From the NCBI RefSeq assembly GCF_022376445.1, contig NW_025955382.1, positions 1-33,606 on the forward strand: a stretch of 33,606 bases of DNA, read 5' to 3'. The stretch is from Fomitopsis serialis (taxonomy: Eukaryota > Basidiomycota > Agaricomycetes > Polyporales > Fomitopsidaceae). The translations under genes and the position numbers were made by a program. The stretch's first letter is position 1. Every line of letters starts with the position of its first letter. Shown here piece by piece: positions 9,687 to 19,151 of the stretch. The notes beneath the pieces were generated by a model that ran no database searches, was not told where the DNA came from, and was given only the letters and a program-made list of their open reading frames with translations.

Positions 9687-10859
9687 ATGAATACAAATAG
9701 TAAGACAATTCCTCTTTGTTGTTCAGTGTCTCTTGTCTAACCGCCGTTCATTGTACAAGGCGCGGTACTCTCCTATCCGACTCCGGCAGTCTCACCGACT
9801 CCATCAGCGTACAGCTCTCCAGCTGCCCCCCGACCTCCTGTACCGACCCCACCCGCAACGGTCCATACCTTCACCGTCGCGCCGTCCTCACTGCCCACCG
9901 ACGACCGACCTACAGAGCCCGTCGCATCGTCCAGCACTTCCGATGGTCTGCCGCCCGCCTGCTTACCACCGGACACCCTATCACTCCTAGAAGAAGCCGG
10001 CGTAAGCACAGTGCAGTGGGAGGCACTACTGATGGAAGCCGAAGCACACGCCCAGAAATTCGTACGCGACACCACTACAGCCCTTCCAAGCCCGCCATCC
10101 ACCCCCTCGCCGCCAGCAGAGGCCGATGGCCAGCAAGAACACGTCCCGCGGGCGAGAAACTGCTTTTTGATTTTTCGGCAATGCGTCAGCAAGGCGAAAC
10201 ACCTTCCTGACGGATTGCAGAAGCGCCAAAACCATCTCAGCAAGGTTGTGGGGTCCTGCTGGCGTGCGCTGCCTGTGGCGCGGAAGAAAATATTCAGGGA
10301 TGCTCAGGCGGTCGAGAAGGAGGCGCACCGAAGGAAGTATCCCGATTATATATACAAGCCAGCCCCCAAGGCAGCGAAGAAGCCCGTGCAAAAACGTTAC
10401 GCACAGAGCGTCGCCGCTGCGGGTTCGTCGTTCGCGTCGGAGAGGAAGGGCAAGGCGAAGGCCACCAGCAAACGTGGGGTTCGTGGGGTGGCTGCGGGCC
10501 ACGTACAGCACTCTGAGGCGGAGTTGCTTCCTGTGCCACCGCCACAGGTGCCCGTTCGCGAGGCCTCCGTGGCGGTGCCGCCCACACTACCTTCGATGAG
10601 GTGGCCGGCGGCGAGCTACGCCCTCCCTCCTGACGTTCCTCAAGGCTGGTCGTACAGCCCTTCCACATTTTCGCCGTGGCAATACACAGCACCCATTTCC
10701 GCGCCACCGATGGCGTACCAACCCTACTGGCAGTACGCGCCGATGCCCGTACCCGCGGCGCCCGTACCAGAACCAGCCCCATCATCGGAGCAGATGTGGT
10801 GGGAGGACCCCTCCACATGGGCGAGGATGACCTGGGGCGACTGCACATCGTCATTGTGA
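9687..10859 (+). CDS. HMG-box (MATA_HMG-type) transcription factor
   Basis: A 13-nt first coding exon (9687-9699, MNTN plus one base) is joined across a 60-nt intron (9700-9759, GTAAGA...ACAAG) to a long exon, 9760-10859, giving 370 residues. Residues about 134-205 form a single HMG box. It starts RARNCFLIFRQ, the Asn-Phe-Phe pattern seen in fungal mating-type and Ste11-like boxes. It continues with HLSKVVGSCWRALP and KKIFRDAQAVEKEAHRRKYP and ends in a basic stretch (KPAPKAAKKPVQKRY). Such boxes bind the minor groove and bend DNA. The N-terminal 130 residues are Pro/Ser/Thr-rich. The C terminus is Pro/Tyr/Trp-rich, ending in a run of YQPYWQYAPMPVP type, and could be an activation region. The short first exon is the only in-frame ATG with a good donor. 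No pheromone or receptor gene lies nearby, so a mating-locus role is not indicated. Confidence 0.9.
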
Positions 10860-10870
10860 AGTCGTACCTG

Positions 10871-11000
10871 TAGATACCCATAGATACCCATGTCATCGCA
10901 CACAATACTTATACCCATAACTTGAAGTGTTCGTACGTCTTCAAGTCAATTAGTCAGCAATAACGTCTTTACGTTTACTCTAACGAACGTACTTGAAGAC
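10871..11000 (+). repeat. 3' UTR hairpin and repeat cluster after the HMG gene
   Basis: TAGATACCCA occurs twice in tandem at 10871-10890. ACTTGAAG (10920-10927) pairs perfectly with CTTCAAGT (10939-10946) across an 11-nt loop. ACTTGAAGAC recurs at 10991-11000 and could compete for pairing with 10937-10946. The cluster starts 12 nt after the stop codon, so it would lie in the 3' UTR. Confidence 0.6.
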
Positions 11001-11734
11001 TCGGAGACTCCGTATTGAGCACCTCTCCTTCCTTGTGGCTTTGCGTAAGTAGGCCGAAAGGGCCACGACGTGGGATGCGGGATGAGACGGCGATCGATGG
11101 TCGTGGTAATGAACAAGGATGGGCGCTAGCGCTAGAACTGCACGTACTGATGCAACCCAAGTCAAGTAGCGCAATATTGTCAACGGTCATAGTTTGGCAA
11201 TGGTGCGTTTCCCGCGTACGTACCCAGGGGCCACCGGTCAGTTATAGGCAATCGCAGACTACTTACTAGTGCCAGTGCCAGCAAGTGAGAGATCCAGGAG
11301 ACACCGGGCGAGCGCTCACGCGCACGCGCCACACTCAAATTCGGCTGACGGAAGTGCCCTGAATATGTCCACCCGCTGGCATTTTGCCGCCGCCGGTCAC
11401 TGCCACGTACCCAGCCTCACCGAATGTTCAACGAACTTAAACGTGCTATCTCTGGTACGGCACATAGGTGACATCGTTGCAATACTTCAGCATGACATGT
11501 GTAACTGCGGAATCTCATATGCGCTTCTATGTCCGTGGCTCGTTCCACGGACCATGGTGCCACACTAATATCGTCACAGTGTTCAGCGGGTGCTGTTATT
11601 TCCTTGGAACGTCCTCGAAACGTCCTCGAATGGCGGAATACAAGTGAGCTACTCATTGCATGGAGTGTCTTGCTTTGACTGAGAATGATTTCCAGCGTGA
11701 CTCGTCTTCACCGCGACATGCTGGCGTCCACTGC
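11001..11734. other. Intergenic stretch, no supported gene
   Basis: Short frames only. The right end (around 11690) shares a GATTTCCAGCGT string with 13404-13415, downstream of the second small secreted copy. The end of this stretch is therefore probably the 3' flank of the tandem duplicates. Confidence 0.4.
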
Positions 11735-12111
11735 TTACGATTCATAACCTTCAACGTCTGTCATTTCACCCCCGTATTCATTCGACAATATGCACGCTAA
11801 GTAAGCGACTATCGCAGTGTCGCCGTCTGCGTAGACGTCGATGAGCACTCCTGGCAGGGAATCGGGCATTTGAAAGGAGGCTTGCATAGCGGTCTGCAGG
11901 TCTACGTCAGAAACCGACAATTGACTTGTAGAGGTGAGAACGTACTGAGCTGGGCAGCACGGCAGGTTCGAGTTCTGTGGCTGTGGGACGGCTGAGGCCG
12001 ACATTGCCCTAGTACATAAGGCAAATCAGCTCATAACTCCGAGAGACGCACGTTGTCGACATACAATGAAACAGCCGCGAGTGCGGCCACGAGGAGCTGC
12101 TTGGAGAACAT
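11735..12111 (-). CDS. Small secreted CC-motif protein, copy A
   Basis: Minus-strand exons 12111-12065 and 12008-11735 join across a 56-nt intron (GTATGT...TACTAG) to give 106 residues. The signal peptide starts MFSKQLLVAALAAVSLAM and ends near ASA, about residue 23. The mature protein starts VPQPQNSNLPCCPAQYV, so it carries an adjacent cysteine pair, and one more Cys lies near the C terminus. The central part (MPDSLPGVLIDVYADGD) is acidic. It is the longest of three tandem paralogues (next at 13452 and 15109) that share exon layout, signal peptide and the NLPCCP motif. This is not a class I hydrophobin: there are too few cysteines. Function unknown; it could be an effector-like or cell-wall protein. 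Copies B and C diverge from A after the CC motif, so A's C-terminal part is not supported by them as one common frame. Confidence 0.8.
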
Positions 12112-12180
12112 CTTAAACGATGAGGTGTAGCTTGAAGTGCGAAGGACAGGCTGCTGAACGAACAGCTGCTACGGTGAGCA

Positions 12181-12187
12181 TTTTATA
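12181..12187 (-). promoter_or_regulatory. TATA box of small secreted copy A
   Basis: On the minus strand the sequence CAGTATAAAATG places TATAAAA about 70 nt upstream of the ATG at 12111. The matching position upstream of copy C (near 15377) reads ATAAAAAG, so the element is partly conserved in the duplicate. Confidence 0.6.
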
Positions 12188-12189
12188 CT

Positions 12190-13451
12190 GCGCCCCTCAG
12201 CTATTACGAGTAGCAAAGCAAATGATCATGAATGAATATGACAGGATGACATAGTGGTGACATTGGGCGAGCCCAGAGGGCGTTTGGTCAAAGTCGACGA
12301 GACGCGTTTCAGACATCAAACGGCCGAGTGTACTCGCCGCGACTTTACTCGTTGCCCGATCACCAGCATTAGAGCGCCAACGCTCTAGGCTGCAGGAACG
12401 TGCAAGGAACGTGCTTCACCGTCAAGGAGCATCCGAGGTGCGACTCCCAGACGCAAAAAGTCAACACTGTTAATACTTGTCCTATTACACCAGAGCATGC
12501 GTCGAAAGGCAATATTACCAGAATTTCGATTGGCGTAGCATAGTCAACATCCGGCCATACGATCCACAAGAAAGGAACCGGAGTCCGATGTGAATTTATT
12601 TTGCACGTAATACGGGGTTTTCCCAAGTGAGTGTGCGCCCGGCGACACATAATGTGGCGTTAACCAGAGTCCGACGTCGCGGAATCAGGAACTGATGCTG
12701 CGCCGCCGTGGCGGGGCGCCCTGGAGAAATGGAGAGGTACGTGATAACAATGCATGCCTGTCGAAACTCATGTGCTCACGACGCTCCTATACACACATAG
12801 CAGCTAAGGCCGGACAGCCAGCGTCACCGCGTACTTGGTATTGGGAGTCACTTCTTCCTAAGGACAGAACACAGGAATCACAGGCTGACACGTAATGAGA
12901 GTAGTTCTAAGTGATCATGGGTACGTCGTGCATACTCTGTCTCACCAGTATAGCTCTCGTGCTGACACGGCGTCATAGAACGAGCATTGCAAACGTGGCG
13001 GTTCGATTGGCCTAACAAAGCCTAGCGGATGCCTTCGTGGGTGTACTGTGCGACGTCAGTGTTCGTTGTGGCCACTCATATTGAGTGCCAGGGGATGAAA
13101 AGACTGTTCATGGTTCCAAGCAGGAGTTATCGCTGATGACACTCAATAGTGCTCTCTCGGAGCTGACCCCAATCTTCGTGAAGATCTTTCTCGGCACGGT
13201 GCTACTCGAACGTGGTCAGCGGTCCTTGCAATGGCACAGGCCGTTGTGCAGCAGAGATGCCGCCGAAGTTATTGGTGGCAGGTAAGCCGGTTATTACACA
13301 ACTATCACTCCGTACTGCTACGACACCCGAAAATGTGCATATACGCCTCATATGAAATCGCAGAGGATGCAGTTCTGAGTTATTGACCTTCTGTACAGAC
13401 GTGATTTCCAGCGTAATACTAACACAGCATCGCCGTCGCCGTCGTTGTCGA
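12190..13451. other. Duplicated upstream and intergenic DNA between copies A and B
   Basis: No supported gene. Frames at 12369-12650 (minus) and 13085-13285 (plus) show no domain and lie in the duplicated non-coding part. Confidence 0.4.
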
Positions 13452-13725
13452 TTAGCACTGTCGGCAAGGGATGGGGCATCTCACAGGCTCAGGGCCAGTA
13501 CAAATCGGCCTGTGGATTGAGCTCAGTCCACACTTTCTTTCTGTGAAGGTGAATACGCACGGGTTTGGGCAGCACGGAAGGTTGGTGTTCTGCGGCTCTG
13601 GTACAGCTGAGGCTGACATGACTCTGTACCATAACCAGTCAGGGCGCAGGTTCCTGCAAGAAACAAGCATCGACGTACAGCGAAGCGACCGCCAATGCTG
13701 TCATGAGCAATTGCTTGGAGAACAT
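13452..13725 (-). CDS. Small secreted CC-motif protein, copy B, cysteine-rich
   Basis: Minus-strand exons 13725-13679 and 13623-13452 join across a 55-nt intron (GTACGT...GGTACAG) to give 72 residues. The signal peptide MFSKQLLMTALAVASLVM and the start of the mature part (VPEPQNTNLPCCP) match copy A. Downstream the frame differs from copy A. The DNA that in A encodes MPDSLPGVLID is still recognisable near 13471-13440 but is read in another frame and ends at PIPCRQC then stop. The result is a short mature protein with eight cysteines, compatible with a disulfide-stabilised secreted peptide. Either a frame change gave it a new Cys-rich tail or it is a decayed copy. The intact signal peptide and splice sites favour expression, but that is inference. 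Confidence 0.7.
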
Positions 13726-13729
13726 GTTC

Positions 13730-14937
13730 AACGCGAGAATGTGGATGTTCCTGAGCTGCGAAAGGTGTGTTACTGGATATACAGCGAGTACGGGGAGGGC
13801 TTATGTAGTGCCCGCCGTCAACTACTACTAAGTGTATTTTGGCCTCTAATTGATCATTATGACAGTTGACAGTCGTGACGTTGGGCGGACCCGGTTGATT
13901 GGACAAAGTCAACAAGACCGTGACGTGTTTCAGGCACCATGACGGCGACGTGAAGTCTACGTGTATTTGGTAGCTCGATCATCAGCCTGAAGCGTTAATA
14001 CTTGCCAGGGGCCATCGATTCCTATGTACATCCACGAGGTACAGTCCTTTTCAGCATCCTTGCTCTCAGCTCGTACAGTTTGTCTAATTCGTAATGCTGC
14101 CAGGCTCATCAGCTCTCAGAACGTCGGGCCGCTGCGCGGTGTATACAAGTTGACCGGACTGCCTCGACAGAGTCTGGCGCGGTGCTGCTGCGCTATGAAA
14201 GGGGGGATTGCTGTCCAACTCCATGTGCTCATGTCATTTGGCCATGTATCGCATACCCCTTGCGCACCTCTGTAAGTCATATTGCAGTCTAGAAGAGACG
14301 TTATGAATGTACGAGCTAACATCTGATGACAGCAGTTCGGCATGACTTAATGACTGAATGTTGCATCGTCCTTTCACTACTGCATTCGCCTGCCACTTTG
14401 TCATAGTGCAATGGTACCTCACTGTCCCGCCGGTGCTGACGAGCGTGGGGGACTGTTTGCGTTGAGTAAGCTCAAGTATCGTATGTCATCGCTGACCTAC
14501 CACTTCCGCAGGTTCCCAGGTGGATGAGGTAGTGGGCCATGGCTCTGTATGCATCTTCCCTTTTATGCTCGTGCACTCATCGAACAAACCATATATTGCT
14601 TTGCATCGTAAATGGGAGGTGAGAGGCCAGTTTCGGCGTAAAGGTCATCCGAAAATCATGACATTGCAACTGCTTCCAGCAAGCACGGTGAAACGATCAA
14701 AGGCCTTCCAACACATTGAGAGCCCTTGTGTCTCCTGTCGGACCGTACTCACAGAGCTACTGGATTCAGGTGAGTTGTCTATCGCCGAAGATGCGTTACC
14801 TCGAATGTAAATGCCCTGAAGTATTATTGGCGTGTACATGTCTCGTGCGCTTTTGCGAGCGTGCATTGCGCCGCTCCCAGCGGTGTCTGCGACGCATGGT
14901 TCATACCCTTTTGAATTTGGTAGCTCATCATGTCTCG
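13730..14937. other. Intergenic DNA between copies B and C
   Basis: No supported gene. Frames at 14024-14275, 14520-14810 (plus) and 14116-14343 (minus) have no recognisable features. Confidence 0.4.
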
Positions 14938-14997
14938 TGTATCGTCACTGCATATAGATTGTCTAGATCGAAGCACATCAGAACTGCTACACAGGTG

Positions 14998-15015
14998 TCG
15001 TCGTCGTCGTCGTCG
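14998..15015. repeat. (TCG)6 microsatellite
   Basis: Six TCG units. On the minus strand, in the frame aligned to copy A, they would encode a run of aspartates in the 3' part of copy C. A (TCG)-rich but imperfect tract is seen at the same place in copy B (around 13430-13450). Confidence 0.95.
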
Positions 15016-15108
15016 TGGTGGACGTTGACGAGCATTGTTGACAGTCTGGGGAAATCTGGGGAATCGGGCATTTGCGGTGGAAGGGGCAAGGCAGTCTGTG
15101 AGCCTACG

Positions 15109-15305
15109 TCAGACTCCGGTGACTGCTTGATAGAATTTGACAGCGTACTGAGCTGGGCAGCACGGTAGGTTCGTGCTTTGGGGCTTCGGGACGGCTGAAG
15201 CTGACATTACTCTGTACTAGCAAGTTAGACTAGGTCTTCGATGGGTATGTCAACTTACAGTGAGCCGATCGCTAGTGCTGCCATGAGGAGTGGCTTAGAG
15301 AACAT
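15109..15305 (-). pseudogene. Small secreted CC-motif protein, copy C, frameshifted
   Basis: Minus-strand exons 15305-15259 and 15211-15109 join across a 47-nt intron (GTAAGT...GTACAG). They encode an intact signal peptide (MFSKPLLMAALAIGSLVM) and a mature start of VPKPQSTNLPCCPAQY. Between the CC motif and the SDV position of copy A there is one extra base, so the frame ends at a TGA at 15111-15109 after 49 residues. If the base is removed, the frame continues toward about 14938 through MPDSPDF, a poly-Asp run from the TCG repeat, and DTCVAVL. It is called a pseudogene because the conserved downstream part is out of frame. A truncated but secreted 49-residue product remains possible. Confidence 0.65.
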
Positions 15306-15309
15306 CCTG

Positions 15310-17287
15310 TGGAACGATGAGGAGCTTGCGGCGCGAAGGACGGGTTGCTGGACGAATAACGTCTACGGTGAGCTTTTTATGCTATTACCCTTAGCCCGCT
15401 GATTGACGAACGTGTTAGAATGACGGTAGTGACATTCTGCGGGCTCTGGGGAACATTTGTCGCCGGTCAAGACCTGCGGACGTGTTTCACGTCAGTGTCA
15501 AGAATCCGAGGTGAACCCGTTGTTTGCTGCTTAATCACCGGCCTGAGGAAATCAGCATCTCAGTTCGCAGGAGTGTATGTCGATTGAGGTGCATCCGATC
15601 TGCGTCTTTCAGACGCAATGAAATCTATCTCAAACGATGGCGTTATTGAACACGGTCGAAATGCGGTCTTGTCAGAAATCTGCTCGTGTAGCATAGTCGG
15701 GGTCCCGCCGCACAAGATATTATACAAGCAACGACTCGGCGGCGCCGTTCCTGATATTGTTTACACGCTATTTTCAGGTTAGTCGTACACTGGCCGGTCA
15801 ACAATGTGGCGCGATACTAGATGGTGTCAGACGTCGTGGGATCGGGAGCTAATGCTACGAAGGAGCGCTCGAGGAAAATGGAGAGTATGTGTTAGAACGC
15901 AGGGCGGTCGGACCTCATGACTCCGTCCGTACGCCACCGTACCTACACGCCGAGGTTGGACAGTCTGAATACTGCAAGTGATATGTCACGGCCCCTCAAA
16001 GAGCAGATGCGATGATAGCAGGAATCAGCAGGCAAGTGAGGTTATCTGTTAATACGCGTGAGTAAGTCATCACAAAGCGACGAGACCTCCCCGAGGTTGT
16101 AATGATGATCTGACGACTACATTCTTACCTTTGGCCTTTGTGCACACCGTAAGGCTGCACCATGAGAGGACCGTTCGCGGCGTCGACGACGATGATACTA
16201 GTAGAAGGTGTTATCAATGCAGCGGCTGACAGTCATACCAGCCTGAGCTTCTCTGTGGTACGCAGCTGATGTGTTGCTATCGTGTAGCTTGCGTAGTCCG
16301 GTGTTTCTGAGTTTTCGTGCGTCCTCTTCCGAGTCCCATCGCTCAATTGATACTCAAGTGATCTTGAGTTGGCAGATTGCGTCGTGTCGGCTGTTCCACG
16401 TTCAAGCAAACTGCGGACTACACAGTGAGCGCAGACTAATGCCTATATCTCCACTGAGCTGCCAGCTTATATGCTACCTAACACGTAGGACACATTGAAC
16501 ATGATACGGCGTGCCGCTGAAGCTTCGAAGACTCACCGTCTACGGCATACTTCCAGTCAGCTCTGTTTACGGTGAAGATAACCTGTGCTACTTCGTTATT
16601 CGGATCGAACTTCAACACATCTCAGACACATTGATGGCGGTGAGTTTCTACTGTGAAGCAAGCAACTCTGGGGATTCCGTGGTCTCATGCTCAAATTAGT
16701 ACCCCTTTCACTCAAGGTGCGTGTTACGTCTGCAGCTCTGGGCTTCCCGGCGAGCTTCGTTTGCAGTCTCAGGTGTGTTGTCGTGAGAAATCTCAAAATG
16801 CTGCATGCTGCGTTGCCTATGACATCGCTCAGTTCGGACAGAACTCGAGTATCGCCTCGCATGCTCTGCATACGTAGCCACAGCCTTGCGCACTCAGACG
16901 ATACACCGCATTGGCACGTCTTTCCCATTATGCCCTCGGCGTCAGCGCCAGATCATGATGTACTGGTGGTCACTAACAGTGCCACCTGTGACTTTGGCTG
17001 TCGAGACACCACCGCGTCGCTCTGTACAGATCGTGACGGATATGATGTCAGTTTATCTAGGGTCCGAAGATGCGAACAGACGTGTTCGGCCTTCAGAAAC
17101 CCCAAACTCTTTCGTAAGTGGACTTCCGTGGATGTTTGTTGGTGACTTCTGGTCAGATAATCACCTTGCAGCGTGTGCAGTGCATCAGGCGTTGTGCGCC
17201 CAGTTGCGAACAAACTGCAACCAAACAAGCCGCCGTAGATGCGACTCACCGAGCACACCGAGGGGCGCAATGGTACGACGACAAGCG
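15310..17287. other. Long intergenic stretch, partly duplicated
   Basis: 15420-15900 matches the upstream flank of copy A in blocks. Beyond 15900 only short unrelated frames are present (16271-16498 and 16886-17389 plus, 16596-16928 minus). I see no gene. Confidence 0.4.
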
Positions 17288-17549
17288 TATAAGAGAGCGC
17301 ATGCCGTATCTATCAACCTCAGCTCCTCCTCACTCAAGCACAAGAGCCCGGAAGTTGGTACTGGCTGGTGCGCACGAATCCTCGACTGAATGTCGAGAAT
17401 TCAGATTGACGAGTTCCGCTTTTTCTAGCCTTCTTCTGTTTACGATCCTTACGCAGTGGTTCTCGTTGACGATTCCTGTTGCACGTCTGTTCTTCAAGTC
17501 CAATCTCACACTTCCCTGGCAACGGCTCTTACCTACGACCTTTGATACG
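17288..17549 (+). promoter_or_regulatory. Core promoter, conserved leader motif and 5' UTR intron of SRP2
   Basis: TATAAG (17288-17293) lies 66 nt before GTTGGTACTGGCTG (17354-17367). This motif abuts a GTGCGC donor. The predicted UTR intron is 17368-17428 (61 nt) with a GATTGACG branch-like site and a TTTTCTAG acceptor. The ATG follows at 17550. An AGCTCCTC string in the leader is also present in the SRP1 leader. Confidence 0.7.
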
Positions 17550-18561
17550 ATGCGCACCTCTACTCTGCTCGCGTTCGTCCTCTCGGCGGTGGCCCTTCCG
17601 GCGTTCGCGTCGCCCATCCTGATTCCACGGAAGTTCTCAGAGGAGACATACCTCAAGTACCTGCGCGAGTACGTTCACCCACTCCTGCGCTTCCATCGGA
17701 ACCATCTGACAGGCCACACTAGACATGGCGGCACCCCTCCACTCGCGTCGAACTTCATTCGCCACGGCCCGGTTACCCATCCTCACGAGGTGGTCCACCA
17801 TGCCAGGGTTGTCCCCGGAGGCTCACAACCTCCTTCGAAGTCGGACCGAAATGTGGCCTGGGCGTTCTATCGCCAGTCCTTGTACCACGACGGAGGCGAT
17901 AACTACGGCAGACCTACTGGTCAAGGAGGCGCACATCCTGCTGAAGGCTCGCACCCTCAGTCGAGCGGCCAGCACCCTCAGTCGAGCGGCCAGCATCCTC
18001 AGTCGAGCAGCCAGCACCCTCAGTCAAGCGGCCAGCATCCTCAGGCGAGTGGCCAGCATCCTCAGTCGAGCAGTGGCCAGCAGCACCAGTCGAGCGGCCA
18101 GCAGCCCCACAGCGGCCAGTCCTCGGGCCAGAACCAGCACAGCGGCAACTCGTACGTAGATGCGTTCGACCGATTGATAAAATCGTTGGCTGATTACTTC
18201 GTTTGTAAAGGAATGCCGCGCATGGCGCTTCCCCTCGCGAATTAATCGACGTGATCGTTCGCGCAGATGCTGAAATCAACCACGCTGCACATCAATATGG
18301 GCATGACACCGAGCATCACTCTGCGCATGGCCAGCTTCATAGCCGTCCTCATCACGCTCACTACCCGGGCGAGCAAGGCTTCGGTGATACCCAGCAGGGG
18401 TAAAGTTGACCCAATTATATGATGCGTGCCTCCTGACAAACGATCTTGTCTCTACTCGTAGCCGGCACGGTGCTCACCAGCCCGCTGGGGAAAGTTTCAT
18501 CCCTGTTACAAAGATCCCAATTAGCAACAGGGTACCGGCACAGGTAGAGCACTTTGGGTGA
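17550..18561 (+). CDS. Secreted HPQSSGQ-repeat and His-rich protein (SRP2)
   Basis: Three exons (17550-18151, 18211-18399, 18462-18561) join in phase to 296 residues. The introns are 59 nt (GTACGT...GTAAAG) and 62 nt (GTAAAG...CTCGTAG with CTGAC). Without splicing the frame would stop at 18243-18245; the spliced continuation stays His/Gln/Gly-rich, which supports the model. The signal peptide starts MRTSTLLAFVLSAVALPAFA. The mature start carries FSEETYLKYLRE, resembling SSETYDMYARE in the gene at 7754. The centre has six HPQSSGQ-type heptads followed by Gln/Ser/Gly-rich sequence. The C-terminal third has many histidines (HQYGHDTEHHSAHG). There is no cysteine. The upstream frame back to 17118 has no signal peptide and is not used. 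A last-exon alternative, splicing at GTGAGC (18559), would add only one residue. Function unknown; low-complexity secreted proteins often act in the cell wall or extracellular matrix. Confidence 0.85.
17952..18077 (+). repeat. Six 21-nt repeats encoding HPQSSGQ
   Basis: Heptad units read HPQSSGQ, HPQSSGQ, HPQSSSQ, HPQSSGQ, HPQASGQ and HPQSSSG, followed by degenerate QHQSSGQ-like units to about 18135. The 21-nt unit is nearly identical between copies, so unit number probably varies between strains. Confidence 0.95.
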
Positions 18562-19151
18562 GCATCTCATTGGTCGGAGACCTGACTCTGCTGCTGATCA
18601 CTGTGGTGGTCGTCTTTCCCTTGGACGTTCTCAGACACTGAGTGATTGTGGACCCAAAGAGGCCATGGACTTGACGTTCTCAACGGGCTCTGTATCTTCA
18701 TGGTACTATGATATGATACAATGCAATAGGCCGCCTTGAGGAGCTCATAGTTCGTGCTAACTTACAATGTGGAACAAACCCCAAGATGTCTTTGACTATT
18801 CAAGCGTCCACCCTCGTCGGATCGTCCTCGCAGATCTCAAAATTAGCCCCATCTCTACTTACTCGGAATGCTTTGCTGATTGTGACAAGAACTCAATGGG
18901 CGAGCGGAGAGGAGCGGAGACTGTGATCACAGAACCTTCCATATATGGCAAGTCACCTTCCTGATCCGTCAGACTTTACTGTGCCTCGTCTCGACATCGC
19001 ACCCGGAGCCATTCAAAGCTCAGAATACATCAGTGCCCGTGCGCATATATATTGGAGAAGCAGTCCCCGCGTTGCAGAGCGCATACGCCTGTATAAGTAG
19101 TAGTTAGACGTCTACAGTCCATTAAGGGACTCGCCTAACCTACTTATAGTT
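18562..19151. other. Intergenic stretch between SRP2 and the PIPK-like pseudogene
   Basis: No supported gene. A TATATATT element is present near 19025-19032, about 125 nt upstream of the PIPK-like remnant, and may be its former promoter. Confidence 0.4.

Larger units (their letters stand above)
11735..15900 (-). repeat. Old tandem duplication carrying the small secreted genes
   Basis: The three genes start at 12111, 13725 and 15305 on the minus strand. Similarity extends well beyond the coding exons. The TGACATTGGGCG-like element near 12258 recurs near 13880 and in a weaker form near 15427. A CGTTTCA block recurs in each upstream region. The stretch 12640-12755 (AATGTGGCG...GGAAATGGAGAG-like) matches 15800-15890. 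The A-to-C spacing is about 3.2 kb and the A-to-B spacing about 1.6 kb. Divergence is considerable, so the duplication is not recent. Confidence 0.65.

Noticed and set aside
9687..10859. Reading the HMG gene as a mating-type locus
   Set aside because: No homeodomain pair, pheromone receptor or CaaX pheromone gene is visible in the window. A single HMG-box factor is not sufficient evidence in a basidiomycete.
17914..18279. Minus-strand 121-codon frame over the HPQSSGQ repeat
   Set aside because: By-product of the 21-nt repeat. No start context or homologue, and it overlaps the supported sense gene.
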